A stretch of 32,352 bases of DNA from a virus: the IMG/VR virus record IMGVR_UViG_3300042896_001068, positions 1 to 32,352 of that record; one strand, written 5' to 3'. A program made the position numbers and the translations under genes. Positions 17,087 through 24,829 of the stretch are shown one piece after another. Within the stretch, counting starts at the first letter, position 1. Each line of letters begins with the position of its first letter. Under the pieces are notes generated by a model that worked only from the letters and a program-made list of their open reading frames with translations, was not told the DNA's origin and did not search any database.

Positions 17087-20000
17087 ATGTCCAAACCCAA
17101 CGAAACTCCAAAAAAATCCTCACGACTTAATTCGCTGCAAGGAATTTATAAAGAATTTATTACAACTGATGAAATTGCAGCGTCCGCGGCAGCTGCAAAT
17201 TCAAACATTGGAACAGAATCCGACTTTAGCGCTCTTATAGATCTGTTGTTCCCTAAAGAGCCAGGATTTTATCCAGGCAAAACGTTGTGGGAAAAACTCG
17301 AACTAATAAGCACATCCCCTAGAGCCTTTAACGACGATAATAAGTCCACTGGGAATTTTTTGGCTCAAAAATTGAGATTTTATTACTACAGCGGTGATGG
17401 TACTTCATCTACTGTTGAAACACAAATTAAAACTTGGTATGAGAACAATGGAAGGCCTTCTGCGTACAACTGTTTAGGAACTGTAGACGTCAATGGAAAG
17501 AAGACGAAAGGGTTGGCGACGGATAGAACATTACGTTCATTGCTCGACGCATCGAAACCAGTCGAGGGTGGCGGCGCTGTTTCTAATCTAAAAACTTCTT
17601 TAACGATGATTCTAGTCGACACGCCGTCGATAGATTTAAAGATGAGAAATGCGGATGTGACGTCAACGTTCATGAATTATATGCCTACGTTGATGATGTC
17701 TCAACTAGCTCCTTATCTAGACGTTAGGTTCGTTTTTGATAGAAAAATTACGGATTTAGATGAAAAAAACAGGACTTTAACTGTTATGAGCCAGTTAAAG
17801 TTTCTTCTTGGTTCTGAACCTGTAGATATTGCGGGTGTAGAAACAGATAAAAACGCGAGCGCGCTCATTTACGACGCAACGGTTCAAAATAAATATAAAA
17901 ACGTATATAAGTTTGAGATGTCTGCAGAAGACCTCGTCGCTCGCCGCAGGCAAGCAGGTCGAAAAGCATCAAAATACACACCTCCTGATCCTAAAGACGT
18001 AAAACCCGTTAAGGAAGGTAATCAATCAACGACGACCGGAATGGAATTATTCACGATGCCGCAGACGATGATCAACATGGATTATGATCAAGAGACTGCA
18101 CCACGTTATAACGCGGTTCTAAATAAAACGCTTCCTTTCGGAACCATAAGCAGTTTTACAGCTGACATCAAACCAAGCACAGGGCTTTTTTCTTTCAGGA
18201 CAGCAACTCTAACTCTAAAAATATTCGACAGATCAAGATTAGTTGAAATTGCAGATTTTTTAAATCCAAAGCTATATCAAGCTACAACAATTTGGGCGAC
18301 CTATGGTTGGCGCGCCCCTGCACAAACGAAATCTTCGACAGACAACGAAGAGAATGTTTATAGCAGTTTCATCAATGAAAACATGATGAAAAGAGAAGCT
18401 TATGGCGTCAGAAATAGTTCAATATCTATAGATTCTTCAGGCATAGCTACGGTAACGTTGAGCTTATTCACTAAGGGTATGTCTGAGATGATTGAAGTAT
18501 CTCCGACGCTAGGGTCAGCTGAATTTGAATTAGAACAAGCAGAATTTGAATACCGCCTTCGTGAAATTAAGACTCTTGCCGAAGCACTTGGGTTGTCTAA
18601 TTTTACTTCAGGAGCAAAAGATATCCGTGGTTCACAAGTCATCGGTGCAGCATTAGGTGGAACTATTCCAAACATAGATAAGCAAACTTTGAATTCAGAG
18701 CTGGCTGTCGTCAGGAACGCCTTAAAAAGCAATGCTGATCCTCGCGTCGCTGAATTTTTGTCTAAAGTCGAATCAGCTTTTGGAATAGTCGGTAATTCTA
18801 CGAAAACGCAATCGCTAGTTCAGCTTGATACAGTTGCAGCAAGAACTACGGCAAATCGTTTTTCAGCTTTGAAAAATGATGAAGCTCCAGATTTTTTTGC
18901 TATTGCTCCCGGAAAGTTTGATAAAGATGAAGGAAACGTCGTCACACATCCGCTAACTAAACTTTATGAAAAACTAGCTAAACAACAAAACCCGCAAGGT
19001 CGTCAAGGGCAACTGGCCAATTTGATAAAAGGATATGGCGATGTGTCTTTTGCTAGATTGTTTGCTGTTTATTTCGCTTCTGCAGCAAGAACAATAGAGA
19101 ATGCAGAACCAATCGTGGACGAGTATCAGATCATTTTTTATAACTTTAATGATCATGCTGGAACTGTCGCGAATGTTAATATAGGAGATTTTCCGATCGA
19201 CACCGCCGCATTAGAAAAAAAATATGCAGAGGCCGTTGTTCAGAAAAAAGGCGAACGCATGACGCTCGTTAATTTCCTTGAAGTTGTTAGAGAGTCTCAA
19301 TTCGGCGACATAAAGAATATGGCTTTTGGATTCAGCGATTTGTATGATGAAAAAGGAGCATTAAAAAAAGATCAAGATGACGTATTGCTTCAACGACAGA
19401 TTTCTAATGAAGGATTAGGATCAGCGTTCGTAATGCCTGCTGTAGACTTTTTTGTTGAAACTGCATATGTCGTTAGTGATGGTACAAGAACGTCTGATCT
19501 TTTGACATCATTTGAGGCAGCAGCCACCTCGCAAGCTTCAGGCATTAAATCCAATCGCGATGCTGGATCGTCAAAAATAATAAGAATTCATGTTTATGAT
19601 AAGGCTGGTACTCCTCATAAATCGGCAGTTGACATATTACGCGATGATTCTGGTGCTTTCGTAGAAGTTGAATCTTCTTGGAAGAACAAATTCCGTGCCG
19701 ACGCAAAAAATATTTTTAGGCAAAAAGAGCCCACTCCCCCCAATAAAAAAACTGTTGACCCTGTCGTTACTAATACGTTCAATTCTAAAAGTAATCAAGC
19801 TTCTTCGACCATTGATGGCGCGCAGCTAAACACACCAGTAAAAGTTCGAAGCGCGGGATTTGGAGGCCTCGGCACAAGCGGAAAAGTTAGATTTGAGGCA
19901 GTTAAACGCGAACTAACAAGACATACACCCAGTATTATCATTGGTACAAATGGAACTGCTGTAAAGAACGTGTCATATTCTTCTAACCAAGATGCATTGA

Positions 20001-20389
20001 TCAGCACAATCATGATGTTGAAGAATCAGAAAAGTTCAGATAACCCTTCGTTGCCGAATGGATCAGGTCAAGGAGATTTACCATTGAGAGTTATTCCTGG
20101 GCAACTTTCATTATCAACGATGGGATGTCCAACCGTAGAATATATGCAACAATATTTTGTTGATTTGGGAACAGGAACTACGATAGACAACATGTATAAC
20201 GTTATTGGCGTGTCTCATACAATCTCTCCTGGAAATTTTACATCGGAGATTACGTTCGGATTTTATGACTCTTATGGAAAATATGAAGGCGCTGAAAGTT
20301 TATCAAGTTCAATAACTGCGACCATGTCTAAATTAGCTAAAGATGCTAAAGAATCTGTCGAAATAGAAAAACGAAATAAGAAGAAATAG
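17087..20389 (+). CDS. Baseplate hub-like structural protein (1100 aa)
   Basis: 1100 residues with no catalytic motif seen. After a polar N-terminus there is a structured domain (about 170-290) ending in a basic linker. A segment at about 320-410 follows (MELFTMPQTMINMDYD, GTISSFTADIKPSTGLFSFR, TLTLKIFDRSRLVEIADFL, IWATYGWR) resembling the hub/control-protein-D-like regions of large phage baseplate proteins. The C-terminal ~100 residues (LPLRVIPGQLSLSTMGCPTV, VIGVSHTISPGNFTSEITFGF) look like the closing beta-domain of a gp27/gpD-type hub, where an SHxISPGxF-type motif is common. A charged Lys-rich tail follows. It is the last gene of the tail block, 54 bases before the polymerase. AGGA lies about 9 bases before the ATG. 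The hub assignment is an inference; virion structural is safe. Confidence 0.68.
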   Translation: MSKPNETPKKSSRLNSLQGIYKEFITTDEIAASAAAANSNIGTESDFSALIDLLFPKEPGFYPGKTLWEKLELISTSPRAFNDDNKSTGNFLAQKLRFYYYSGDGTSSTVETQIKTWYENNGRPSAYNCLGTVDVNGKKTKGLATDRTLRSLLDASKPVEGGGAVSNLKTSLTMILVDTPSIDLKMRNADVTSTFMNYMPTLMMSQLAPYLDVRFVFDRKITDLDEKNRTLTVMSQLKFLLGSEPVDIAGVETDKNASALIYDATVQNKYKNVYKFEMSAEDLVARRRQAGRKASKYTPPDPKDVKPVKEGNQSTTTGMELFTMPQTMINMDYDQETAPRYNAVLNKTLPFGTISSFTADIKPSTGLFSFRTATLTLKIFDRSRLVEIADFLNPKLYQATTIWATYGWRAPAQTKSSTDNEENVYSSFINENMMKREAYGVRNSSISIDSSGIATVTLSLFTKGMSEMIEVSPTLGSAEFELEQAEFEYRLREIKTLAEALGLSNFTSGAKDIRGSQVIGAALGGTIPNIDKQTLNSELAVVRNALKSNADPRVAEFLSKVESAFGIVGNSTKTQSLVQLDTVAARTTANRFSALKNDEAPDFFAIAPGKFDKDEGNVVTHPLTKLYEKLAKQQNPQGRQGQLANLIKGYGDVSFARLFAVYFASAARTIENAEPIVDEYQIIFYNFNDHAGTVANVNIGDFPIDTAALEKKYAEAVVQKKGERMTLVNFLEVVRESQFGDIKNMAFGFSDLYDEKGALKKDQDDVLLQRQISNEGLGSAFVMPAVDFFVETAYVVSDGTRTSDLLTSFEAAATSQASGIKSNRDAGSSKIIRIHVYDKAGTPHKSAVDILRDDSGAFVEVESSWKNKFRADAKNIFRQKEPTPPNKKTVDPVVTNTFNSKSNQASSTIDGAQLNTPVKVRSAGFGGLGTSGKVRFEAVKRELTRHTPSIIIGTNGTAVKNVSYSSNQDALISTIMMLKNQKSSDNPSLPNGSGQGDLPLRVIPGQLSLSTMGCPTVEYMQQYFVDLGTGTTIDNMYNVIGVSHTISPGNFTSEITFGFYDSYGKYEGAESLSSSITATMSKLAKDAKESVEIEKRNKKK

Positions 20390-20394
20390 CGATA

Positions 20395-20445
20395 ATGACT
20401 AAATTCTTTGTAAATACATGACTAAAGTTACTAAAATTTTTTAGT
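20395..20445 (+). promoter_or_regulatory. Tandem 8-codon micro-ORFs and palindrome at the polymerase start
   Basis: ATGACTAAA occurs twice (20395-20403 and 20418-20426), each starting an 8-codon ORF (peptides MTKFFVNT and MTKVTKIF). The first stop overlaps the second start as ATGA (20418-20421), and the second stop overlaps the polymerase GTG as TAGTG (20442-20446). A 7-base-arm palindrome ACTAAAATTTTTTAGT (20430-20445) covers the junction. This could be a coupled leader, or the second ATG could be the true polymerase start with one T missing from a run of six. Confidence 0.45.
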
Positions 20446-21634
20446 GGAAGTAGTTCTTGATTCAAGCTTGATTGGCTCTCAAAAGAATTTGTTGATTTCT
20501 TCTGACGGATTTACGTGGATAGAAAAAATACCAAGTGAAGTCTGGCATTTTAGTGGACAAATTAAAAATGATTCTTCTAAATGTTTTGATTCAGTTCTTA
20601 AGTTAAGTTCTACTGCAGACCCTCCTAAAGTTCCTGAATCTTATAGAAAGGCGATGTCATTATTGATGGATTCACCTCCTCCGTGGTCAATGGTGATGCC
20701 ACCTTCAAAATACAAAGAATTCTTTAATGATGTCATTTGTTACGTGAAGGACAATCAAGACATTTCAACTTTGTACTATGAAACTGCATGGATGCCTGGA
20801 AACAGGATCCTAAATGCAATTCGTCCTGCAAAGACTGATGGAACTAGAGTCTCAGAGATCGTCAATGCATCTGCAATGAATGCTAGCGTTGTTGAATCGT
20901 TCCGTCCTAGAGCAGGAGGATATGCACCACCTGCGGTATATGATAGATTTGGCACAGTGACAGGTCGTCTGGTCGTCGAATCAGGTCCAAACATCCTCCT
21001 TCTTAAGAAAGAATATCGTCCCATCATTAAGCCGTCCCATCAGGATGGTAAGATCATCTCTATAGATTTTGCTTCTTTGGAGGCTCGAATCCTGCTCTAT
21101 GAATCTGGAAACGATTGTCCTGAATTTGACCTATATGGAATGTTGGCAAAAAGATTCGGCGGAATGCCTCGTGACCTTGTGAAGGCAGCAGTCTTATCAG
21201 TCCTATATGGATCTTCAAAGACGACGGTGGCCTTGAACCTGGGAGTGTCGGAAGACAAGGTCACCAAGGTGATCAAACAAATAGAAGAATACATCGATAC
21301 TCGCGCCTTGATCAAGAGGCTCAAGGAAGAGCACAAACAGACAGGGTACATCAAAAATCGATTTGGAAGACAACTGACTGTTGACCGACCACAGGACAAC
21401 ATCTTTGTGAGCTATTACGCTCAGAGCACCGGCGTAGATGTATCTCTCATGGGATTCGGAAATGTAATCGATGCCTTGGGAACAGAAGGAGTGCGGCCTG
21501 TCTTCGTCCTACACGATGCATTAATTCTTGATGTTCATCCAGATCGATTGGATGATGTGGCCAAGATCAATAAGATAAAGGTACCTGGGTATGATCAGGC
21601 GTTCCCTCTAAAAATTGAGGAAATTTCAAGGTAA
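20444..21634 (+). CDS. polA: Family A DNA polymerase, polymerase domain only
   Basis: 396-residue replicative polymerase of the Pol I/T7 gp5 type. It contains the TGR motif (173-175), motif A SIDFASLEAR (206-215, metal ligand D208), the O-helix R243/K247/Y255G, and motif C VLHDA (355-359, metal ligand D358). The residue equivalent to E. coli Phe762 is Leu251, and the acidic residue after the motif C Asp is Ala359 instead of Glu. No 3'-5' proofreading domain precedes the polymerase domain, so proofreading would need a separate protein. The first start in the frame is a GTG with no visible Shine-Dalgarno; if the upstream T-run had one more T, the frame would join ATG 20418 and add about nine residues (MTKVTKIFL...). 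Neighbours are recombination and replication genes. Identity as a polymerase is confident. Confidence 0.9.
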   Translation: MEVVLDSSLIGSQKNLLISSDGFTWIEKIPSEVWHFSGQIKNDSSKCFDSVLKLSSTADPPKVPESYRKAMSLLMDSPPPWSMVMPPSKYKEFFNDVICYVKDNQDISTLYYETAWMPGNRILNAIRPAKTDGTRVSEIVNASAMNASVVESFRPRAGGYAPPAVYDRFGTVTGRLVVESGPNILLLKKEYRPIIKPSHQDGKIISIDFASLEARILLYESGNDCPEFDLYGMLAKRFGGMPRDLVKAAVLSVLYGSSKTTVALNLGVSEDKVTKVIKQIEEYIDTRALIKRLKEEHKQTGYIKNRFGRQLTVDRPQDNIFVSYYAQSTGVDVSLMGFGNVIDALGTEGVRPVFVLHDALILDVHPDRLDDVAKINKIKVPGYDQAFPLKIEEISR

Positions 21635-21675
21635 AAACTTGTACACCAATTTTAAAAGAATTACGATAGGACAAT

Positions 21676-22293
21676 ATGTCACTAGAACCAGAAGAAATTG
21701 CAGCAAACTTTGACAAGTTCCGTTCGTTGTGCGAGAAACTTGGTGATCGATCAGAAACAGCCTTAAAGATGGTTGATTCTCTTGGCGAGCAGTTGGCATT
21801 ATGTCCTGCATCAAGTCGTAAAGACTATCATAATTGTATGGTTGGTGGATTAGTCGAGCATTCCCTTCGAGTCCTGTCCAATGCCATGAAGCTTGTGAAG
21901 ACTTATGGTTGGGAAGTTCCTAAGGAATCATTAATCATTAGTTGTCTATTTCATGACCTTGGTAAGGTAGGTCTAGCAAATGATGATGGGACCGTGACAG
22001 ATTATTATATTCCTCAGGAATCTGATTGGCACCGTGACAAGCTCGGTGAGCTGTACAAATACAACAAGGACATGCAATATATGTCAACTCCGCAACGAAG
22101 TGTTCACATGTGTCAGGCATTCGGTCTTAAATTAAAGACAGATGAGTATCTTTCGATTCTTCTTAATGATGGATTTGTTCTTGACGAGAACAAACCGTAT
22201 TGTCTAAAGACGAATCCTCTAGTTTTTGCTGTTATGACTGCCGACTATATTTCCACCATGCAAGAAAAAGTTGGTGGTGTCTGGACTCCTTGA
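21676..22293 (+). CDS. HD-domain phosphohydrolase
   Basis: 205 residues with the HD metal-binding set: H62 (GGLVEHSLRV), H93-D94 (LFHDLGKVG) and D190 (VMTADYIS). HD proteins hydrolyse phosphate esters of nucleotides or cyclic nucleotides. Here the position between DNA polymerase and the single-strand binding protein, near dUTPase and ribonucleotide reductase, points to nucleotide metabolism, for example dNTP hydrolysis. The substrate cannot be read from sequence, and a role against host signalling nucleotides is also possible. The start has AGGA about 8 bases before the ATG. Family assignment is firm; function is open. Confidence 0.83.
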   Translation: MSLEPEEIAANFDKFRSLCEKLGDRSETALKMVDSLGEQLALCPASSRKDYHNCMVGGLVEHSLRVLSNAMKLVKTYGWEVPKESLIISCLFHDLGKVGLANDDGTVTDYYIPQESDWHRDKLGELYKYNKDMQYMSTPQRSVHMCQAFGLKLKTDEYLSILLNDGFVLDENKPYCLKTNPLVFAVMTADYISTMQEKVGGVWTP

Positions 22294-22309
22294 TTGATAT
22301 TTAATCCTT

Positions 22310-22588
22310 ATGAACAAAGAGTTTCGTGAGTACATTCGGATGATGATCTCTGAAATCATGGAAGAGAACAGCCTTCCGACTGCATCACAACTCGTTTCAC
22401 CTGACAATGGTGAAAAGAAAATGGATAAGGATAAGGGTTCGGAAGAAGATGAAGAACTTGATGAATTCAGTGGTGCCGGCGCAATAGCCGGCTTTTCGTT
22501 GCCTCTTGGGATGAGCCCAGATCTACCAGTTCCTGGATCAAGATCTCGTAAGAAGAGCAAGAAGCGAAAAAACCCAAGTTGGGCGTGA
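22310..22588 (+). CDS. Small acidic/basic protein with FREYIRMMISEI helix
   Basis: 92 residues. The N-terminal helix (FREYIRMMISEIMEE) resembles the LRxxIRxxL-type start seen in many small proteins of large marine phages and in the protein at 31752 here. An acidic stretch follows (about 38-54), then a Gly/Pro-rich segment (GAGAIAGFSLPLGMSPDLPVPG) and a strongly basic C-terminus (SRKKSKKRKNP), which could bind nucleic acid or act as an assembly signal. No function is assigned. There is no Shine-Dalgarno; instead GATATTTAATCCTTATGAA precedes and includes the start, nearly the same as at 31752. Confidence 0.6.
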   Translation: MNKEFREYIRMMISEIMEENSLPTASQLVSPDNGEKKMDKDKGSEEDEELDEFSGAGAIAGFSLPLGMSPDLPVPGSRSRKKSKKRKNPSWA

Positions 22589-22590
22589 AT

Positions 22591-22616
22591 TTAAAAGTTG
22601 AACACAATTAAAAGTT
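22591..22616 (+). repeat. Short direct repeat TTAAAAGTT in the gp32-like leader
   Basis: TTAAAAGTT occurs at 22591-22599 and again at 22608-22616, a 17-base period, just after the small-protein stop and before the structured leader of the single-strand binding protein gene. It may be a regulator site; no convincing -35/-10 pair accompanies it. Confidence 0.35.
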
Positions 22617-22635
22617 AATGGTAGGGTAATGATCA

Positions 22636-22704
22636 CCTGCATGGAGCAGGATGACAGAAATTCCTGCCATCACGGAAACAGGAAACGGAAAAGGAAAAAA
22701 CAAA
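22636..22704 (+). promoter_or_regulatory. Structured and A-rich leader of the gp32-like gene
   Basis: CCTGC (22636-22640), GCAGGA (22646-22651) and TCCTGC (22662-22667) form two mutually exclusive hairpins sharing the middle arm. The second is extended by ATG/CAT pairing (22641-22643 with 22668-22670). After it comes an unstructured purine-rich run (22675-22704) containing AAGGA, directly before ATG 22705. T4 gene 32 mRNA is autoregulated through a folded element plus a nearby unstructured A-rich segment. The similarity of layout suggests the same logic here; this is inference. Confidence 0.4.
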
Positions 22705-23541
22705 ATGGCTATTGATCTAGAAGCAATTAAGCGTCGTGTTGCAGAGCTCAGCGGTGTTAAGAAGACCTCATCGATCCAAATGTGGAAACCACAGCTTGGA
22801 GAACACAAGGTTCGCTGCCTACCCTGGAAGAATTCACCAGACGGCCAACCCTTTGCAGAACGTTGGTTCTATTACCTCGGTGAAAATGCAGGTATTCTAA
22901 CACCCCACCAATTCGGCAAACCAGATCCAATCAATGATTTGATTCGAAAGCTATATAGCAGTGGTAAGCCAGATGATCGCAATCTTGCCAAGAAGCTACA
23001 ACCAAAGATGCGTTGCTATGCCCCAGTCATCGTCCGAGGTGAGGAAGACAAGGGAGTTCAGGTTTGGGCATTTGGTAAGCTTGTCTATCAACGAATGCTT
23101 GGTTTCTTCCTTGATGAAGAAGTTGGTGATATTCTTTCTCCAACTGAAGGGTTTGATCTAAAGATATCGATCTCAAAGCCACCAGGAAAGCAATTCAACG
23201 ATACAGTTGTTGATCCTGCTCGTAGGCCATCAAAGCTTCATGAAGATGCAAAGCAAATGGAGACATGGTTGAACACGATTCCAAACTTGGATGACATGTA
23301 TCGTCTCAAGTCAACACAAGAGATTGAGACTGTTCTTAATAACTGGCTCAACGGTGGAACAACAGATTCAAGTCTCGAGGTTTCTCGAGGTCCAGCAACC
23401 ACCGACGCTCTTGATGATCTCGTTGCGGAGGTTAAGTCAGCATCAACTGAGAAGCCTGCGGCCAAGAAGTCAAAGAAGGAAGACGATGGCGGCAAGAAAC
23501 AATCGCTCGATGATGCCTTTGCTGATCTCATGAATGAGTGA
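22705..23541 (+). CDS. Single-stranded DNA-binding protein, T4 gp32-like
   Basis: 278 residues from the ATG at 22705, which has AAGGA 9 bases upstream and gives the family-like N-terminus MAIDLEAIKRRVAEL. The frame also has an ATG at 22651 buried in a hairpin. The core matches the gp32-type OB-fold: MWKPQLGEHKVRCLPW, then FAERWFYYLGEN, MRCYAPVIVRGEEDKGVQVWAFGKLVYQ and EGFDLKISISKPPG. The C-terminus is acidic and flexible (KKEDDGGKKQSLDDAFADLMNE), the usual docking tail for helicase loaders, recombinase and polymerase. The His/Cys zinc-binding site of T4 gp32 is not present; the region where it should lie has no cysteine pair. It would coat single strands at forks and recombination intermediates. 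A terminator follows the gene. Confidence 0.85.
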   Translation: MAIDLEAIKRRVAELSGVKKTSSIQMWKPQLGEHKVRCLPWKNSPDGQPFAERWFYYLGENAGILTPHQFGKPDPINDLIRKLYSSGKPDDRNLAKKLQPKMRCYAPVIVRGEEDKGVQVWAFGKLVYQRMLGFFLDEEVGDILSPTEGFDLKISISKPPGKQFNDTVVDPARRPSKLHEDAKQMETWLNTIPNLDDMYRLKSTQEIETVLNNWLNGGTTDSSLEVSRGPATTDALDDLVAEVKSASTEKPAAKKSKKEDDGGKKQSLDDAFADLMNE

Positions 23542-23564
23542 TTCTTATTTGATTGAAACATAAA

Positions 23565-23598
23565 AAACGCCGGGGATCAAATAGGTCTCCGGCGTTTG
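23565..23598 (+). terminator. Intrinsic terminator after the gp32-like gene
   Basis: A 12-base-pair GC-rich stem (left arm 23565-23576, right arm 23586-23597, one G-U pair, 9-base loop) is preceded by a run of A and ends in TTTG. It separates the single-strand binding protein from recA/uvsX and is the strongest terminator-like hairpin in the window. It could be partly bidirectional. Confidence 0.82.
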
Positions 23599-23635
23599 TA
23601 CTATCACCACACTTAAGAGGATAATAACAGAACAT

Positions 23636-24829
23636 ATGGCAAAGAAATCAAAGGTTGATGATCTTGAAGATGACAGCACAGTAGCGAACATGACAAATGA
23701 CCTGATCAAGGCTCTAAATAAGGAATTTGGTCAAAGGATTGCATATAACCTCGGGGAAGATGAAGCCCCGACGGTTGTCAAACGATGGTTGGACACAGGT
23801 TCCGTTCAACTAAACTATGCAATTCGAAATGCCACTCACGGTGGTTACCCTGAGGGTCGAATCATTGAGATCTCTGGCGCTCCCTCTATCGGTAAGTCTC
23901 ATCTTGCCTATCACGCCGCGGCCATGGCTCAAAAGCTTGGTGGTCTCGTTGTTTATGTCGATACCGAGAATGCAACTCCTGTAGCCAAGCTTGCAACAAT
24001 GGGAATCGATGTTCGTAAGCGATTTGTGTATTGCGATTCTCACTGCACAGAAGAAGTCTTTTCGATCATCGAGTCTACAATCACAAAGGCCAAGCAGATC
24101 CTTGATAAGAATGTTCCGATTCTAGTCATCTGGGATTCAGTAGCAGCGACGTCCCCTAAGGCAGAGCTTGATGGTGAATATGAGGATAACACAATTGGTC
24201 TTCAGGCCCGAGTCATCTCAAAGGGCATGCGTAAGATCACTGGAGTTATTGGGCAGAACAATGTAACTCTTCTATGCCTAAATCAATTGCGTACGGCCAT
24301 CGGAGTAATGCATGGCGATCCTGATGTTACTCCTGGAGGAAAGTCAATTCCTTATCATGCATCAATTCGATTGAAGCTAACGTCTGGAACACAAGTAAAA
24401 GACAAGGCTGGTAACGTTATTGGAATTCACGTTATTGCCACGATTAAGAAGAACAAGGTTGCTCCTCCGTTCCGTAAGTGCGAATTTGACATCATCTTTG
24501 GTAAGGGAATTGTCGAGGATGAATACCTTTTCGACCAGGTTCGTTCTTATTGTAAGGACGCTGGATTCATCAAACGAAAAGGTAAGACAATCAATATTTC
24601 TGGAGAAGGTGCATGGAAAGAGCTCAGTGTCGTTGATGATAAGACAGGCGAGGTCGTTGTAGAGAAGAAATTCTATAAGTCTGAGTTTGGTGAACTTCTA
24701 CGCGATGCCAAACATGGTCCATGGTTGATGGAAGCAGTTGATTGTGCATTGACGCTAGTTACTGGCCCCGCCGTAGATTCAAATGAAGTAGATGACAACG
24801 TTACTGATGATGGAGGATCAGATGACTGA
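23636..24829 (+). CDS. uvsX: RecA/UvsX-type recombinase
   Basis: 397-residue strand-exchange ATPase. It has Walker A GAPSIGKS (81-88), the catalytic Glu region VYVDTEN (107-112), Walker B ILVIWDSVA (162-170), a loop with LNQLR (215-219) and the RecA/UvsX signature TPGGKSIPYHASIRLKL (232-248). A short acidic C-tail (DSNEVDDNVTDDGGSDD) fits regulation of filament assembly. It would load on the neighbouring gp32-like protein's single strands to promote recombination-dependent replication. Its stop overlaps the dUTPase start by 8 bases, implying translational coupling. A terminator lies just upstream, so a promoter for this gene should lie within or shortly after that region; AGAGGA at 23616-23621 is a distant ribosome site. 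UvsX-like rather than bacterial RecA is inferred from context. Confidence 0.92.
   Translation: MAKKSKVDDLEDDSTVANMTNDLIKALNKEFGQRIAYNLGEDEAPTVVKRWLDTGSVQLNYAIRNATHGGYPEGRIIEISGAPSIGKSHLAYHAAAMAQKLGGLVVYVDTENATPVAKLATMGIDVRKRFVYCDSHCTEEVFSIIESTITKAKQILDKNVPILVIWDSVAATSPKAELDGEYEDNTIGLQARVISKGMRKITGVIGQNNVTLLCLNQLRTAIGVMHGDPDVTPGGKSIPYHASIRLKLTSGTQVKDKAGNVIGIHVIATIKKNKVAPPFRKCEFDIIFGKGIVEDEYLFDQVRSYCKDAGFIKRKGKTINISGEGAWKELSVVDDKTGEVVVEKKFYKSEFGELLRDAKHGPWLMEAVDCALTLVTGPAVDSNEVDDNVTDDGGSDD

Noticed and set aside
22651-22704. Upstream ATG as the true start of the gp32-like protein
   Set aside because: It lies inside a hairpin with its ribosome site paired and adds a non-conserved Gly/Lys/Asn-rich 18 residues; ATG 22705 has a free AAGGA and the family-like N-terminus. 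Not fully excluded.
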